A DNA stretch of 64,000 nt from Jackrogersella multiformis (Eukaryota; Ascomycota; Sordariomycetes; Xylariales; Hypoxylaceae): NCBI GenBank assembly GCA_902806575.1, contig CADCXD010000010.1, forward strand, positions 186,001 to 250,000, given 5' to 3'. Positions 1-11,838 of the stretch are shown piece by piece (the first letter of the stretch is position 1; each line of letters opens with the position of its first letter). The notes beneath the pieces were generated by a model. The model did no database searches and was not told the origin of the DNA. It worked only from the letters and a program-made list of their open reading frames with translations. A program made the position numbers and the translations under genes.

Positions 1-490
1 ATTTCGGCAGGGAGTTTCTCACGAACCAGTTGTTGGGCCCAGCGGGCTTTGACGGTACGATGAGTTGCTCATGATGATCAAGCACGAAGCACAATGATAG
101 TCGGTGGCATAAAGTGAATATAGGTAGGCATAGATTTTATTCTATTACTTTTGATATTCGTGGTATTCGTTTCTTCTATATCTCTTATACACCAAGCCCC
201 GGAGACTATTTGCCGAGCAAATTTTTAGTAATGGAAAAACCCCCATCGATGCCCAATGATGCTTAGCCCGCAGAAATTGTTTCAAGGTAATGTAAGTGGT
301 GGCGTAAGTGGCAGTATAAGTAGTAGTGTGGTATGAGTGGTGATGTAAGTGGTGGTATATGTAGTATACGCGGTGGTGTAAGCGGTGGCCAGCGTGCTAT
401 CTAATGGACATACATACTGTAAGCTTCTTGAGAAAAAGACATCAAGGCAACTCATTAATATCGTCCAGGGAATAAACCTCTAGCAATAAC
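1..490. other. Non-coding left flank
   Basis: I see no credible gene here. The stretch holds a degenerate GTAAGTGGTG-type repeat at about 287-388 and the short 5' flank of the oxidase pseudogene that starts at 491. Confidence 0.6.
287..388. repeat. Degenerate GTGGTGTAAGTG-type minisatellite
   Basis: About eight imperfect copies of a 9-12 bp unit of the form GTGGYGTAAGTG lie head to tail, with G/A and C/T variation between copies. It sits about 100 bp upstream of the oxidase pseudogene. Boundaries are approximate. Confidence 0.6.
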
Positions 491-2154
491 ATGGCCACTA
501 AAGTATTCGACGTGATCGTCGTCGGAGACGGCCCCGTCGGGCTTGCGACCGCTTACGAAGTAGCTAAGGCAGGAGCCAAGGCCATCGTCCTCGAGAAAAA
601 ACAACTTCTTCAACCATGCTGGTAGCTCTAACGACTTAGCTCGTATGTTCCGAACCATGTAAGTTATGCCTCCAGTTCTTGTCTCCGGGGAGGGGGTTCA
701 TGTCCACACTAATGGCGTCCCTGATAGGTACACGGAGGACTTCATGGCTGATCTAGCCAAAGAGGCCTTGGGCTTCTGGGATAATCTCGAGAATAACTCA
801 GGCACATCTCTTCGCTGGATGAGCGGCCTTCTCAACTTTGGAGACAAGGATTATGGTGATAACACCCCGGAAGGTTCGTGGTTCTTTTCTTGTGGCGACA
901 GTCTGTCAATCAGTTGACTTAAACCCTACAGGATCGTTGTTGGGTCCGGTTGCCAATCTCGAAAGACTCGGCATGTCATACAAGAAATGTAAGTAAGAGT
1001 TCTTAAAAGGCCTACAGCTATTAGTACAGAATTGTACGAACTGATTTTCTCGTTTCAGTGAGCGCCAGGGAAATCGAGGATCGCTACCCCTTCAAGAACT
1101 TGCCCGCGGAATGGATCGGTCTCTTTGCTCCCGACAATGGCATTATCAATGTCCAACTTATCTTGCGGACCTTGCTGAGCCTAGCCAAAGATTATGGCGC
1201 TGAAGCAAGGCAGCATACGGACGTCAAACGCATCTGTCCCTCCGAGAGCGACAGTAGCATATGCGAGGTCCACACAATCCGCCATACCACGGATGCTGCC
1301 GTTTTCGAGGCAAAGAAGATAGTTATCGCATAGGGTAGCTACGTCAACCATATGCTGAAGCCAAGCTTTGATATATCCCTCGACCTTGACATTTGGGAGA
1401 TGGTGGCTAGCTACTTTAACTGCAATGCCGGACCGAGCGGGACAATCTTTCCCAGTACGCATCCTCTCCCCTTGACTCACTACAATCATCATTATTTCTG
1501 ACACGATATACTATAGGTATGTGGTTTCAATTCGCTCCCGACAAGGAAGGCAGGTCCCAGCTCTTCTACGGCTTTCCGACTCTGCCTTGGGGCCTTGCCA
1601 ATGTCACCCGTGTTGCTGTCGATGCTGCCACTCGCCGGATTAAGGATCCCAGCGAACGACTGACGAACGTTGTCAACCCTGAGGACATCCACGACACACA
1701 GAAATTCATCAAAGAGCATGTCGTCGGCGTTGACTCTACAGTTCCGGGTTTTACCTTGAGCTGCTTGCAAACCAACGTCTTCGGTACGTGCCCCTGAGAG
1801 CTTGGGACCTCCACCGGTATGCTGACTTAGTGCGACGCAGACAACATGTTCGTCCTCGATTACGTCCCGCAGGAGTACCTCCGTGGCGGTCCGGAGAATA
1901 GTGTTGTGGTCTTCACGGCCGGCTGGGCCATGAAGTTCGTGCCCTTGCTCGGCAAGGCCTTGGCGGAGATGAGTCCTACAGGGAAGTCTGAGTACGCCCG
2001 CAAAGAGTTTTCTATTACACGCAGACATCCAAATACGGGTAAGGGCATCATCATTGACAGCAGCGAGCTACATGGCCAGGCGGAGGGCTCATTTGCTTTC
2101 ACGCAGCAAGCCTCGGGCTCGTCTATTAAGGGGTTCCATAACACGGGCTTATAA
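491..2154 (+). pseudogene. FAD-dependent amine/sarcosine-oxidase-like gene, disrupted
   Basis: The frames join into one DAO-superfamily flavoprotein of about 435 residues. In this family FAD is bound N-terminally and secondary or N-methyl amines, or imino acids, are oxidised with release of H2O2. The N-terminus shows the dinucleotide-binding fold with the glycine motif GDGPVG, and the C-terminus ends QQASGSSIKGFHNTGL. Six exons fit: 491-658, 728-873, 932-988, 1059-1454, 1517-1783 and 1841-2154, all with GT-AG introns of 57-70 bp. Two lesions block expression. One extra A in the A-run near 594-600 shifts the frame 36 codons in, leading to TAG at about 622. An in-frame TAG at 1331-1333 also falls inside the conserved stretch before GSYVNH. 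Splice sites and the rest of the frame are well kept, so the decay looks recent. Which amine the family member used cannot be read from the sequence. An assembly error could explain the homopolymer lesion but not the TAG. Confidence 0.8.
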
Positions 2155-5100
2155 GAATTTGTTATAAATCCAACACGGCTTTACATGCCGTAGAGTACCT
2201 ACTTTTAGGAAATGAACCAAAGGATACCTAAAGTTATTATGTGGCTGGGTGAATTACCCAAGTGCCGTCCGAAGTTTTAGCAAGTCAGAATAGCGTCAGA
2301 TTAAATGACCTATGCAATATTGCTGTGCTGCAATTAAGTTGCACTAGACCTATCTTATTGCTGGGATGATGAAGTCTACCATTGAGACGGGAGGTTATGA
2401 CGCTTGGGATCGCCATTAAGACGTCGTCTAGGTCGTATGAAATAAGCTCTCCGTTGCAACAGTCGAGCGAGATAAAGTACGTCATAAACGTTTCTTTCCC
2501 CAGCTTTGAAGATGAAGAAGCTCCGTGGATATATATAAATCAACTTGTGTAATTGTGAATAGTATCTTATGTAGAGTAGGTATCAAATGACTACGACCAG
2601 GAAAATACACACGACATCTCTATAAACACGACACCGGGAAGAGAAAATCAAGACTTTAAAAAACCGCCATTACCTTTAATACTCTTGGTATTATATAGAT
2701 TAGATTTAGGTAAGATCTAAAGAATGGCTCGCGCTGGCCAAGGAACCGTCAAACTTTAATAAGCCCATGTTTAAAGTGGCAAGCTGGTTTTACCCCTTTA
2801 GGAAAACTAGGGCAGAATCTTGATTTTGGTCTGCTCATAGTACCCTCGGGGTATCTATATAAATTCTTACTTCATCGATTTCTCATAAAATCGAGACGAT
2901 AATAGAAGAGAAAGGTTAGGGGGTATTTGGTAGTACCGGGTTTTCTTGTTAATATTATATTATTTCTGTGCGTCTTTTGTTATTAATTCTTTCCTAGCCC
3001 TATTATGGCTGAGGTAAAAATATGACTTTTTATTACTTAATACCTACCTCTGGGTACGTAAGGTTAGGTGATCCATTTGACCGGTAAGTATAATACGACT
3101 CCAGATTCCTAAGGAGAAACACCTGGAAAATGATTCGAGGTTCGGTTTCTCATTTATGTCCTCGACTTTTAAATACATCAAGAGGATAGATAAATGATGT
3201 TCGGTCCCGGTACGTGATTTTACTATCATTAACGAGATAAACTATTCTGATGATATTTTTCATGTATTAGGTTTCGCTTCTGATGATGATGATTGCAAAT
3301 ATGAGTAGCTTCATCGGACAAATGACTGTAAAGCAACAACTAAAGTTAATGAATACCCCTGGATCACAGCGTGAAATTGATATATATTAAGGAGTGATGA
3401 GTGGAGTTTATAGATTGTTGTGTAGTTTGTGATTTGGCTGCCCTATGTTGCTCTCCTTTCCGAGGGCGGACGGAGTGTCATTGAATATGTATCGGAACAA
3501 GATCGATGCTTATCACATACGACGAAAGGATCTTGAAGACTCGGGATCCCATATGCTCTCCCATAGGTGAACCAGATACTGGCACGTTAGTAAGTGGGTC
3601 GGTGATGACCAGCGGAACCCGTGGTGTTGTATGTGTTTTTTCTTTGCCTCCTTTTTCGAGGGTGGGGGTTTTGTTTTCCGTCGAAGATAATTTCCCTTAA
3701 ATCTTAAGGAAATGTGTAGGTTATATCTAGGTACCTACCTGCCTAGGCGGATCTGATAACCGCGTCCTACACTAACTTTCAAGCTTCATATACCTATAAT
3801 GGATATTCATATCTGCTTTGTGATAAAAATAGGCTGTAGATGGGTCATATCTATCTCAAGAGATTAGCGAGGTTGTACCTGATTCATATGAGATCACACG
3901 ATCTATCTCTGGGACATATCTAGATGCGATTGTGAGAGTCAGGATTCTTGTATCTGGGTAAGTCTTATCATAAGTGCAAGGGGAACGCATCGCGGACAAT
4001 TCGGAAAATTTTCAAAATCCGAACTCATCTGAATGACTTAGTAATCCGGATTATAAGTGTGGTGTGGATAGGTACTTTTACATACGTACGTCGTCGTAGG
4101 CCTATGACTTTGATAGGGGGGCTAGACGAGATCGGGCCAAACGTTAGCTACTAGACAAATTTTCAGCCCACAGGCCCCTCTAAGGCTACATTAGGGACGC
4201 AGGTCCACGTAGGCCCCTTAGCGGGTGATCGTCAAGTCCCCGGATCGACGATTCTAGACAAGGTATCATGCATGAAGCTATAAGGTTCGCGGGCAGTCCG
4301 GGGTAAGTTCCCACACAGAGAGCTATGCTCCAATCAAATGCAAAAATTCCGAATTTTGCTTATGGGTACGCTGTGTATACTATGGACACGAGGATTCTTA
4401 GGGGCAGGGGATGAGAAGAGAGTTCAGCAGACTTTTCTTTGAGCTGTCTCGGCTCCTTCTCCTCGGCCAATCACAGATGCTGCATGGGATTACCTCATGA
4501 CTTCTTTTCTCCTGGTTGAACGACGAAGTGATTACGGAAATCCAAAGGCCTGCTGACACACTCGGTCTTCCCAACCACGAGCCACGCCAGCCTCAGCGCC
4601 GCAACATTAACCCCTAATTTCATCATGAATCCCTAATGTAAGCTTATAGATATGTATTACCTAGACTTCTCCTCTAATGATGGTAGGACGTAGTATTAGA
4701 ACCTTGGAAGCACGCATACATCAAGCGTGGATAGTTAGCCTGTGCTATTATTTTAGTAAAGGTTGATTTTAAAGCTCAAAACCCCCACGAAATCAAGACG
4801 ATAACAACGTCCATGTTGAAATTAACCAACTTGGACATAACGATTCGTGTGAAGAAAACGAACTCGAAACTAGAATCTTTGTCAGCCGCTTTTGAGATGT
4901 ACATAATCGGGTTGTATTTGTAATAACTAACCAGGTTAGGATTTAACCATCGGACATACCATATGCTCGACGGGGTGGCCGTTGACCTGGACTACCAGAA
5001 CGAGGGGCCTGGGCAAGAGGCTAATCCGTAGTGACCAGCTAGGTCCTCCTATAACCGATTATTTCCGTTGGAATAGCCGACCGGAAGTTCTGCCGATCTA

Positions 5101-6420
5101 TATAGGGCCGGCTGCTAGCTCTATTTACGCGAGCCTAGAGGTGACCAGCTATATATCATGAGTGACTTGTTACGTAGACATCCAGGATAGGATAGTTCTC
5201 TACCTTCGTGGAGCGTGCTAGTACTTACAGGCGCAAATATTCGCAAGCTATTATTGGCCGGACCTGTTGTGGAGGTACTGTTGCTTCTCCGGCCGGCTCC
5301 TTAAGCTAAATACTATGACTACCTGGATATGAGGGTCATAATACAAAGTTTTCTCTATACGGGCCCACATAAGAACTCGATCGATGGGGAATAATCGATA
5401 AGGCAGAGTGTAAGTATTAGCTTGATCGTGGGACTTGGGCGTAGACTGGCGTTCTGTGATTTTCAAGGCCTAGTGGCAGTTGGAAAGCTAATGGTGGATT
5501 AGAGATCGAAATCGCCTCCTGTATTCCGAAAAGGCTAGTATCTATATCTAGTTCTAGTCTAAGAATTTGCCAATAAGCAAAACTTCAAGATCCAAGGTCA
5601 CTAGGAACCACCTAAGATGCCTCTTCGCGCACGGGTTGTGTATTAGTCAGATCTCATCCACTGGCATCTATCAGCTTGATGATCTGGGGCAGCTTTCTCC
5701 CGACACTGACTAAGCTATCCAGCTCGAGTTAGCGTCGTGCAAAGCCTTCACTCAATGGCTATTTGTCAAAGTCCCACACGTATCTCTCGAATCCTTCCCT
5801 AATAACGTAGGCGGCACCGGTAGAATGGTTCGCTAGTAATACCCTAGCGATTCCGCCAGACTAATTCTTCATCCATAAGCTTATTTTATAGATGCAGAGT
5901 AAGTGTGTATTCGTGTATATCCCTTGTCATCCAATGATGGTAGTAGGTATAGGGTGGAGCTCAGGGGAGAATATTCATCCTCGGCCGCCGAGATATTCTC
6001 CATTAACTCGGGCGAGGCGATAAAGAAAGATAGCTTTGAGAAGAGCTAGTTCTGCCTCGTCAGCCGAAAAGTCCAAGGTACGAGTCCTTTGAAAACCAGT
6101 TAGGGAGACGCCTCCACGTTTGAGTGTTTTGGTAAGTTACATAGGCACAGTCGAATAGAGTGGCTGCCTAGGTTGATAGGGGGATGTTGAACGTGATAGC
6201 TAGAATCCCAACGATGAAGTATATTCCGAGCGTTGATGCGTTCGCTGTTGCAGGCTAGGGGTATATGTAAACTCCACGTAGTGATCCAAACAGTTTTCAA
6301 GTTCGAGAAGTAGATCCCAATATGGCACCTGGGTGTGATCGCCCTCCTTCCATGTCCACCAACTGTCAACGATCCTCAATATATGATATTAAGAGTACGT
6401 CATTCTGCTATGAAGTGTGG
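2155..6420. other. Gene-free intergenic stretch, 4.3 kb
   Basis: No frame here has recognisable domains or splice-joined continuity. The composition is moderately AT-rich. Short isolated frames near 5251-5466 and 6100-6369 have no support. CCTAGG/GGTACC-type palindromes occur near 3730-3750. Confidence 0.6.
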
Positions 6421-7369
6421 TCAAAACTGGCATCTCCCAATCTGAGATAACTGGTGGACGTGTTCTATTGTTGTTGGTGATGTTTGATATTGCATAGGAT
6501 GGTACATATTCCACGGTTGGAAATGATAATTTGGGTTGATGGGCATTGTGCCGATTTGCGGACATCCAAATTCTAAAATCATTTCATTAGAATTTAACTC
6601 TGAGTGGATTTTCAAAAAGGGGGGCCTACCAGGCTTCATGCTATCGAAATTCCCGTCGCTCCGCTCGCATGAGGCAGTAGGAGAATGAGCGTTTGACGGC
6701 AAACTGGATCTCTCCAGAGATGTAGCTGGAGCGCTACTAGAAATGTAATTATTTCCAAAATCATCCGTAGCAACGGATGATGCAGGGCTCGAGGCTGTAG
6801 ATGATATGGAATATGATACACCCGGAGGCCAGGGTTCTGTAGCATCAGATATGTTGTTATAAGGAGCCATGTTTTGCAACATAGGATAACTAGTAGCAGC
6901 ATGTGGGAAGGCTGATGACCTTGGGGAGCTGGCATTGTGGAATACTATACGGCTGTTAATTAAATTACACAGATATAAATTCGTGTTAGGGAGATAATAC
7001 ATACCGGCTTGGTAGGGGTCATTGGCTTCAGCGTTTCGCAGCCCCATAGTCCCTCGCAGCTGGCGAACCTCTTCTTCTAGAGCCTCATTTTTTCGAAGCA
7101 ATGTTTGAATGGTCTGATCTCGGTTTTGTTGACTCCTAAGGTCATCTATCTCCCTCTCGAGACTTTCAATGTGCTCCTTCGTCCGGGCTCGAATCGCTCT
7201 TTGTGCTTCCCGATCATTGGCACGCTTCCGGGCGAGCTGAGCCGGGGTAAGACTAGATACGCTCCTAGTACCTATGACCAGCTTGTCAACTCTATCCTTC
7301 TTGGTTAAAGATATGTTAAATCTTACCTTTCCGCTTTCCAGATTTGGTGGATTCTAGTGCCGAATTCAT
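6421..7369 (-). CDS. Fungal bZIP transcription factor
   Basis: Predicted nuclear DNA-binding regulator. Exon 1 runs 7369-7327 and starts MNSALESTKSGKRKG. A 55 bp intron (7272-7326, GTAAGA...CATAG) follows, then exon 2 from 7271 to 6421, giving about 297 residues. After TPAQLARKR comes the basic region NDREAQRAIRART, then a leucine-zipper coiled coil of about 45 residues ending near ALEEEVRQLRG. This short-basic-region type, preceded by TPAQLARKRA, is common in ascomycetes and is often found near accessory or secondary-metabolism genes. The C-terminal two thirds is Ser/Pro/Asn-rich with no second domain visible. A further in-frame 60 bp intron is possible inside exon 2 (GTATGT donor, ATAG acceptor, about 6945-7005 on the plus strand); splicing it would give about 277 residues. 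No target genes are evident nearby. Confidence 0.85.
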
Positions 7370-9277
7370 GTTGTTAGGCATTGCTAACGTGAAATTTGGC
7401 AGATGCGTGCTTGTGGTGTATAATGGTGTAGTAGTGACCATGCCTAAAACTACACGGTATGCTGGATCCCGATATAGTGGAAGATTCAAGTTCGTACTGC
7501 GGCTATCTCAACTTCGAATATGTTTAAGTTCAGAAGATTGTTATGGGGAGATCATTGATGGGGATGGTACACAATAAATAATGATAAACGCATTATCTCT
7601 CTGGGTATAGCTACCTATTCACGATTTGATAGGAATAAGGGCAGTGGGTATGCTAGGCAGCTAATCTAGCACGATTCGAAGGAGTTATCCAGTGGAAGCT
7701 TTCACGTCAGGGGCTCTCCCTGGAATCACATGTATACAAGTTACCTATGGCAACTAGCTTGGTTAGTAGTTCATAAAGCCTTCCATCCAACACACAACAA
7801 TTACACCTACGTACAGACAAGACATATCAGTTACGCGTGGCGGCGTTGTGGCTCATAGTCGGGTTTTCCGAGAATCTCCTGGGGTATACGGCACACCAAT
7901 TCGTCCAACCTTTTTAGCTACATTATGGACGGGCCCGAAGGTTAAGATCCACTAGGCTCTAGCCCCAGGAAAATGTTGACAACTCAACCCTGTCTCATAT
8001 CATCAGTAGCAAGGTGGAGGATAGTAAATAGACTTTACGCTACGTTGCTAGTTGCAGATCGATGGAGGCTGGTACATGGTTTCTCACTCCTAGACATGGA
8101 AGCTCTGTAGAGGATAGCAGGGTAGTAGGAGGCGTGATGTGAAGCTCATGCGCCGATGTCCGGGAACATGCTGTTGGGCTCTCTTCGATGATCATGAGTG
8201 GCGTAAGGTGAGCGTTTTAGGGAAAGCTTAGGTGGTCAGCCGACGAATAGGAGAATATACCAGTATATCGCACTACTTAAGCCCACTCGTTTGTTGTGCT
8301 TTTGACCTACTGCAGGTGGCATTCACTGTTGGTGAGTACAGTGAGTTTGGCTTCGTTTATATGCCAAGACCCGATTACAAGCCATTGAGTGAGGATTACA
8401 TACTGCAGGTAGGATTTTGCGGGGGGCATTATTTCATCCTGGGTAGGTCTTCGTGTAAGGTTAAGAGGTTCTCGTGCTCCTAATAAGAAGGATAGTTTCG
8501 ATCATCGCATAATGTTATCTGAACCTCTGTATCTGGTAGCTACCTACTTAGATAGGTCTGAATTAGCAGGCTGTTCTAGTACCAACGGTCGTCATCAGGC
8601 CTTAAAATACGCCAGACTCGAGGAGCTAGCTAGGTTAGAAGAGAATCCGAAGTGAACTCCTTCATAAGCGCCAGTGGTTTTCGATCGACGTGCTACTGTG
8701 TATCATCAATATCGGAACCCCCAGAGCATGTAAACCTAGCCCGTTCAATATATGATTACGGGAGGCAGTCTTGGCTACGTGAGGTAGTTGCGAGATCTCA
8801 TAGGGAATAAGCTCTTTAGTATGCTAAGAGTATGCAGCTTAAGGTTAGAGATGCAGATGAAGGGAGATGCCGGAGGACGCCGGCACTGTGCTGCAACATC
8901 AAACCCAATGTCTAAGGCTTGTTCAAACAGCGAGACGACTCGACCCACTCCTAAACTGACGAAATACCTAGGTACTAGAGCGTGCAAGTTGTTGGATAAT
9001 GCGGCCCATAGCCGCATACGAGACTGCACAATGCGTGCCACAATTGGACTAGAGTACAAATCCACCTAGGGTATAATTATAGCGGTAGGTTGCACCATGC
9101 TGTGGTAGCTACATGTCCTATATGAGCTGGTTATTCAAACCAGTGCTAGTCCATATGATGAACTTGTTGGTAGGATCTCCTGGAGAGATCTTAGAAATCC
9201 GAGATAAGCTGGCACCCCTTCATTCTTTCGCTTTGATTGCTATTGATGGAAGACCGAGGGGTTCAGAGAGCAAGCAG
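7370..9277. other. Intergenic, no supported gene
   Basis: I see no domain-bearing or splice-consistent frame. Two overlapping frames on opposite strands at 8775-9069 cannot both be coding and neither is recognisable. This stretch separates the bZIP start from the 3' end of the pseudouridine synthase. Confidence 0.55.
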
Positions 9278-10699
9278 TTATGTTATATCAGGATTGACGT
9301 CCTTTACCGCCGATACCAACTCTTCCATACTCCCGACCTCCGTAGGTCCGGACATACCTGACGGAGGTAGGGCCCATTCGGGAAGAGGACTAACGTAGCT
9401 CCAGTCACCATCGGCATCTTCATACCGAAGACTATGCAGCCATAGCGAAAGCTCCTGCAATCCAGGGTCTGTGTATAACGGTGTGTCACAGACTTCACAA
9501 AGCTTGCCAGACATCTTCTCCGCTTTCCTCTTATAATAGTCATTTACCATCTCGTCGTGATAAGCAACAGCATCTGCGACATCTTCTTTACCCATTCGGC
9601 CGAGACGTGTAATGATATCGTCATCAGTATTTTCGAGAGCCTCGGGGTCGTTGTAGCCAAGGTTAAACCCCCAAACCCTTTGATTGGCATATATTGGATC
9701 ATTTTGGATGGGATATCCTAGATGCTGAAGATGAACACGGATCTGGTGGGTTCTTCCAGTGACCGGAAGGCATCGCACTACCGAGTATCCCTCCTTACGT
9801 AGCCATGGCCTGCCCTTCTCGGCAGCGGCATCCTCTTCCTGTCGCCGAGGCTCGCGTGGGGGGTAATACGCTAGTTTTTTGAAGACCGTCCTCGCTGTTT
9901 TCCCGGTTGCCCTCACTCGGTTCAATCCAAGCTTAGGGGAGACCTGAAGTAAGGGTTGGTTACAGACTACTTCCTCGTCCGGAAAGTTTCCAATAACCCT
10001 AGCGATGTACTCCTTTCGTACGGTTCTTTGCTTGATCTGTTCGCTTAGGCGGTCTGCGGCCTTGGGATTTTTCGCAACGAACATAATACCGCTGGTTAGC
10101 CTGTCGAGCCTGTTGCAGGTATATGCGATCCAGTCCGGGTCCCTCTCGGCCTTCATTATCTCGATAACTGAATTGAAGTTGTATCTCCCTGCAGGATGGA
10201 CGGGTATACCGGAGGGTTTGTTGATTACGATCATGTCATCATCCTCGTGAAGAATGCCTATTGGGTCCGCTACGACAGGAGGCTCATGCCGATGTATGGT
10301 ATGCGATACTAGCTCTCCGTTCTTGAGGATGTGATCCGGAGTAGTCGGTTTACCGTCAACACATATTTGACCAGTTTCCATGGCATTCTTATAGTATGGT
10401 AACGGGCGGTCTCTAAACTCGCTCTCAAATATGTCTATAAGCCGTCGGCCTCTCCATCGCTGTTTGCACCAGGTTTTGTAGGTGTATTGGTAGGGAGCGA
10501 CTCGTCGCAGACCATTCTCAAGATAATATGGTGCCGGCCAACCATCGGCGTATGTGGAAGTCAAATTAGGAGCTTTGGTTTCCTTCTTTTCCGCGCAGGC
10601 TTCTGACTCATTGATGGTTAATGCATCGATTTCAGGTATAATAAGCGCGGCAGACGTCGCCGCCTCCGAAGACTTAGGCGACCCTACAACCTCATTCAT
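9278..10699 (-). CDS. RluA-family tRNA pseudouridine synthase (Pus9-like)
   Basis: Intronless, 473 residues, start ATG at 10699. The enzyme isomerises uridine to pseudouridine in RNA. By family resemblance the likely target is U32 of cytoplasmic or mitochondrial tRNAs. An S4-like RNA-binding segment lies at about residues 82-140 (RWRGRRLIDIFESEF onward). The catalytic domain follows, with motif I around NKPSGIPVHPAGRYN (160-174). Motif II is CNRLDRLTSGIMF, with the catalytic Asp at 199. Motif III is GRTHQIRVHLQHLG at 315-328. The cytosolic paralogue RIB2 carries an extra deaminase domain that is absent here, so Pus9/Pus8-type is the better name. The N-terminal 45 residues are Ala/Glu-rich and low in complexity and could include a targeting signal, but no clear mitochondrial presequence is seen. 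Confidence 0.93.
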   Translation of the reverse strand: MNEVVGSPKSSEAATSAALIIPEIDALTINESEACAEKKETKAPNLTSTYADGWPAPYYLENGLRRVAPYQYTYKTWCKQRWRGRRLIDIFESEFRDRPLPYYKNAMETGQICVDGKPTTPDHILKNGELVSHTIHRHEPPVVADPIGILHEDDDMIVINKPSGIPVHPAGRYNFNSVIEIMKAERDPDWIAYTCNRLDRLTSGIMFVAKNPKAADRLSEQIKQRTVRKEYIARVIGNFPDEEVVCNQPLLQVSPKLGLNRVRATGKTARTVFKKLAYYPPREPRRQEEDAAAEKGRPWLRKEGYSVVRCLPVTGRTHQIRVHLQHLGYPIQNDPIYANQRVWGFNLGYNDPEALENTDDDIITRLGRMGKEDVADAVAYHDEMVNDYYKRKAEKMSGKLCEVCDTPLYTDPGLQELSLWLHSLRYEDADGDWSYVSPLPEWALPPSGMSGPTEVGSMEELVSAVKDVNPDIT

Positions 10700-11223
10700 G
10701 GTAGTATAAAGACGCTATTTTGCTGCTGATTTCATCCGATGCCGATGCCGATGCCGTATAATTTCGAAGGCCTTAGACTTCACAGCGCGATGTAATGTAT
10801 AACCACGTCACGATGTTGATGTTAAAGATTCAGGTGGGATAAGGAAAACTTAGGCGGTGAAATCTGGCAGTATCAGTACCTAGTGTAGATAGGTAGATCT
10901 GGAAATCTGGAAATATATCGGGTATTCGGGGCCCATATTTATTAGCGGGCCGACTAGAACTTCCGAGCTAGTGTCCATTATGTAATCATGGTTCTGACTT
11001 AGCCCACTGTACCTAGATAGGCCTCGGCTTAACACTGTATGAGAACCTTGGAACTGAACCTCCCTTCAATCTCTCTACTTGACCTCAAGAAGATACTAGA
11101 TATTCGTCCGCTCCGAAGCCTAGCATTGTCTCTATTCAATTGCTCTTTTCTCTAGATCGATATTCTCACTATCACCTGTTATATTTACTATGTACTTCAA
11201 TATTTCCTTGATTACTCTATAAC
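10700..11223. promoter_or_regulatory. Divergent intergenic region
   Basis: This 524 bp lies between the starts of the pseudouridine synthase (minus) and the thioesterase (plus), so it must hold both promoters. Nothing sequence-specific beyond AT-rich tracts is obvious. A GCCGAT repeat (GATGCCGATGCCGATGCCG) occurs at about 10737-10755 in the 5' flank of the synthase. Confidence 0.5.
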
Positions 11224-11829
11224 ATGGCGCCGAATAAAGAGTTAAAGAGTAGAAGTCGAAAAGACTATCCTTTCATGCTTGAATATCGGACACGATGGTA
11301 TGCTATCCCCGAGTCTAGCTTGCCAATTCCAAGGTTATTTCCAATAAGTAGCTAGCTGACACCGAATAGGAGTGATAACGATATGTATGATCACATGAAT
11401 AACTCTGTCTATAACTTCTAGTCCGTATACTCGATGGCCCTATAGAAATCCTCGCATCTCGCCTAACATTAAATACTCATCAGCTTTGATTCGGTGATTA
11501 ACAGCTACTTGATTGAACACTGTGCTCTTCATCCGCGCACCTCAGCTCAACACCCCCTAATAGCTCAGACGCATTGCAATTACTTCTCGCCCATTTCATA
11601 CCCTAAAGTTGCCGAGCTCTGCTTGCGGGTTAATAAACTAGGAACATCCAGCGCCGTCTACGAGGTCGCGCTGTTCGAAAAGGACGTTGACGAGGTCAAA
11701 GCTGTGGGAGAGTCCGTTCACGTCTTCGTGGACCGCGCAACTCAACGGCCAAGCGCCAATGGGATGAATTCTCAATTGCGACAGGGACTAGAGAAGCTAC
11801 TTGTGGGACCAGATTCTAGTAAATTATAG
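11224..11829 (+). CDS. Hotdog-fold acyl-CoA thioesterase (4HBT family)
   Basis: Three exons fit: 11224-11297, 11370-11420 and 11484-11829. The introns are 72 bp (GTATGC...AATAG) and 63 bp (GTCCGT...ATCAG, branch CTAAC at 11464). The product is 156 residues. Joining gives TRWSDNDMYDHMNN and SVYNFYFDSVINSYLIEH, the characteristic N-terminal helix and active-site loop of FadM/YbgC-type thioesterases, with the catalytic Asp expected in DNDMYDHMNN. The C-terminal beta strands include KLGTSSAVYEVALFEKD and SVHVFVDRATQRP. These enzymes hydrolyse acyl-CoA or other thioesters; the substrate cannot be told. Without splicing, the second exon hits a TAG at once, so the gene would wrongly look broken. It converges with the oxidoreductase, with 9 bp between the two stop codons. 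Confidence 0.85.
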
Positions 11830-11838
11830 CTGCTGCCG

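Noticed and set aside
8775..9069. Two 93-96 codon frames on opposite strands covering the same DNA
   Set aside because: Both cannot be coding, neither is recognisable, and no splice partners exist on either side.
11224..11829. Thioesterase as a pseudogene because of TAG at 11419-11421
   Set aside because: The TAG spans the donor of a 63 bp intron (GTCCGT...ATCAG); splicing restores the hotdog motif exactly.
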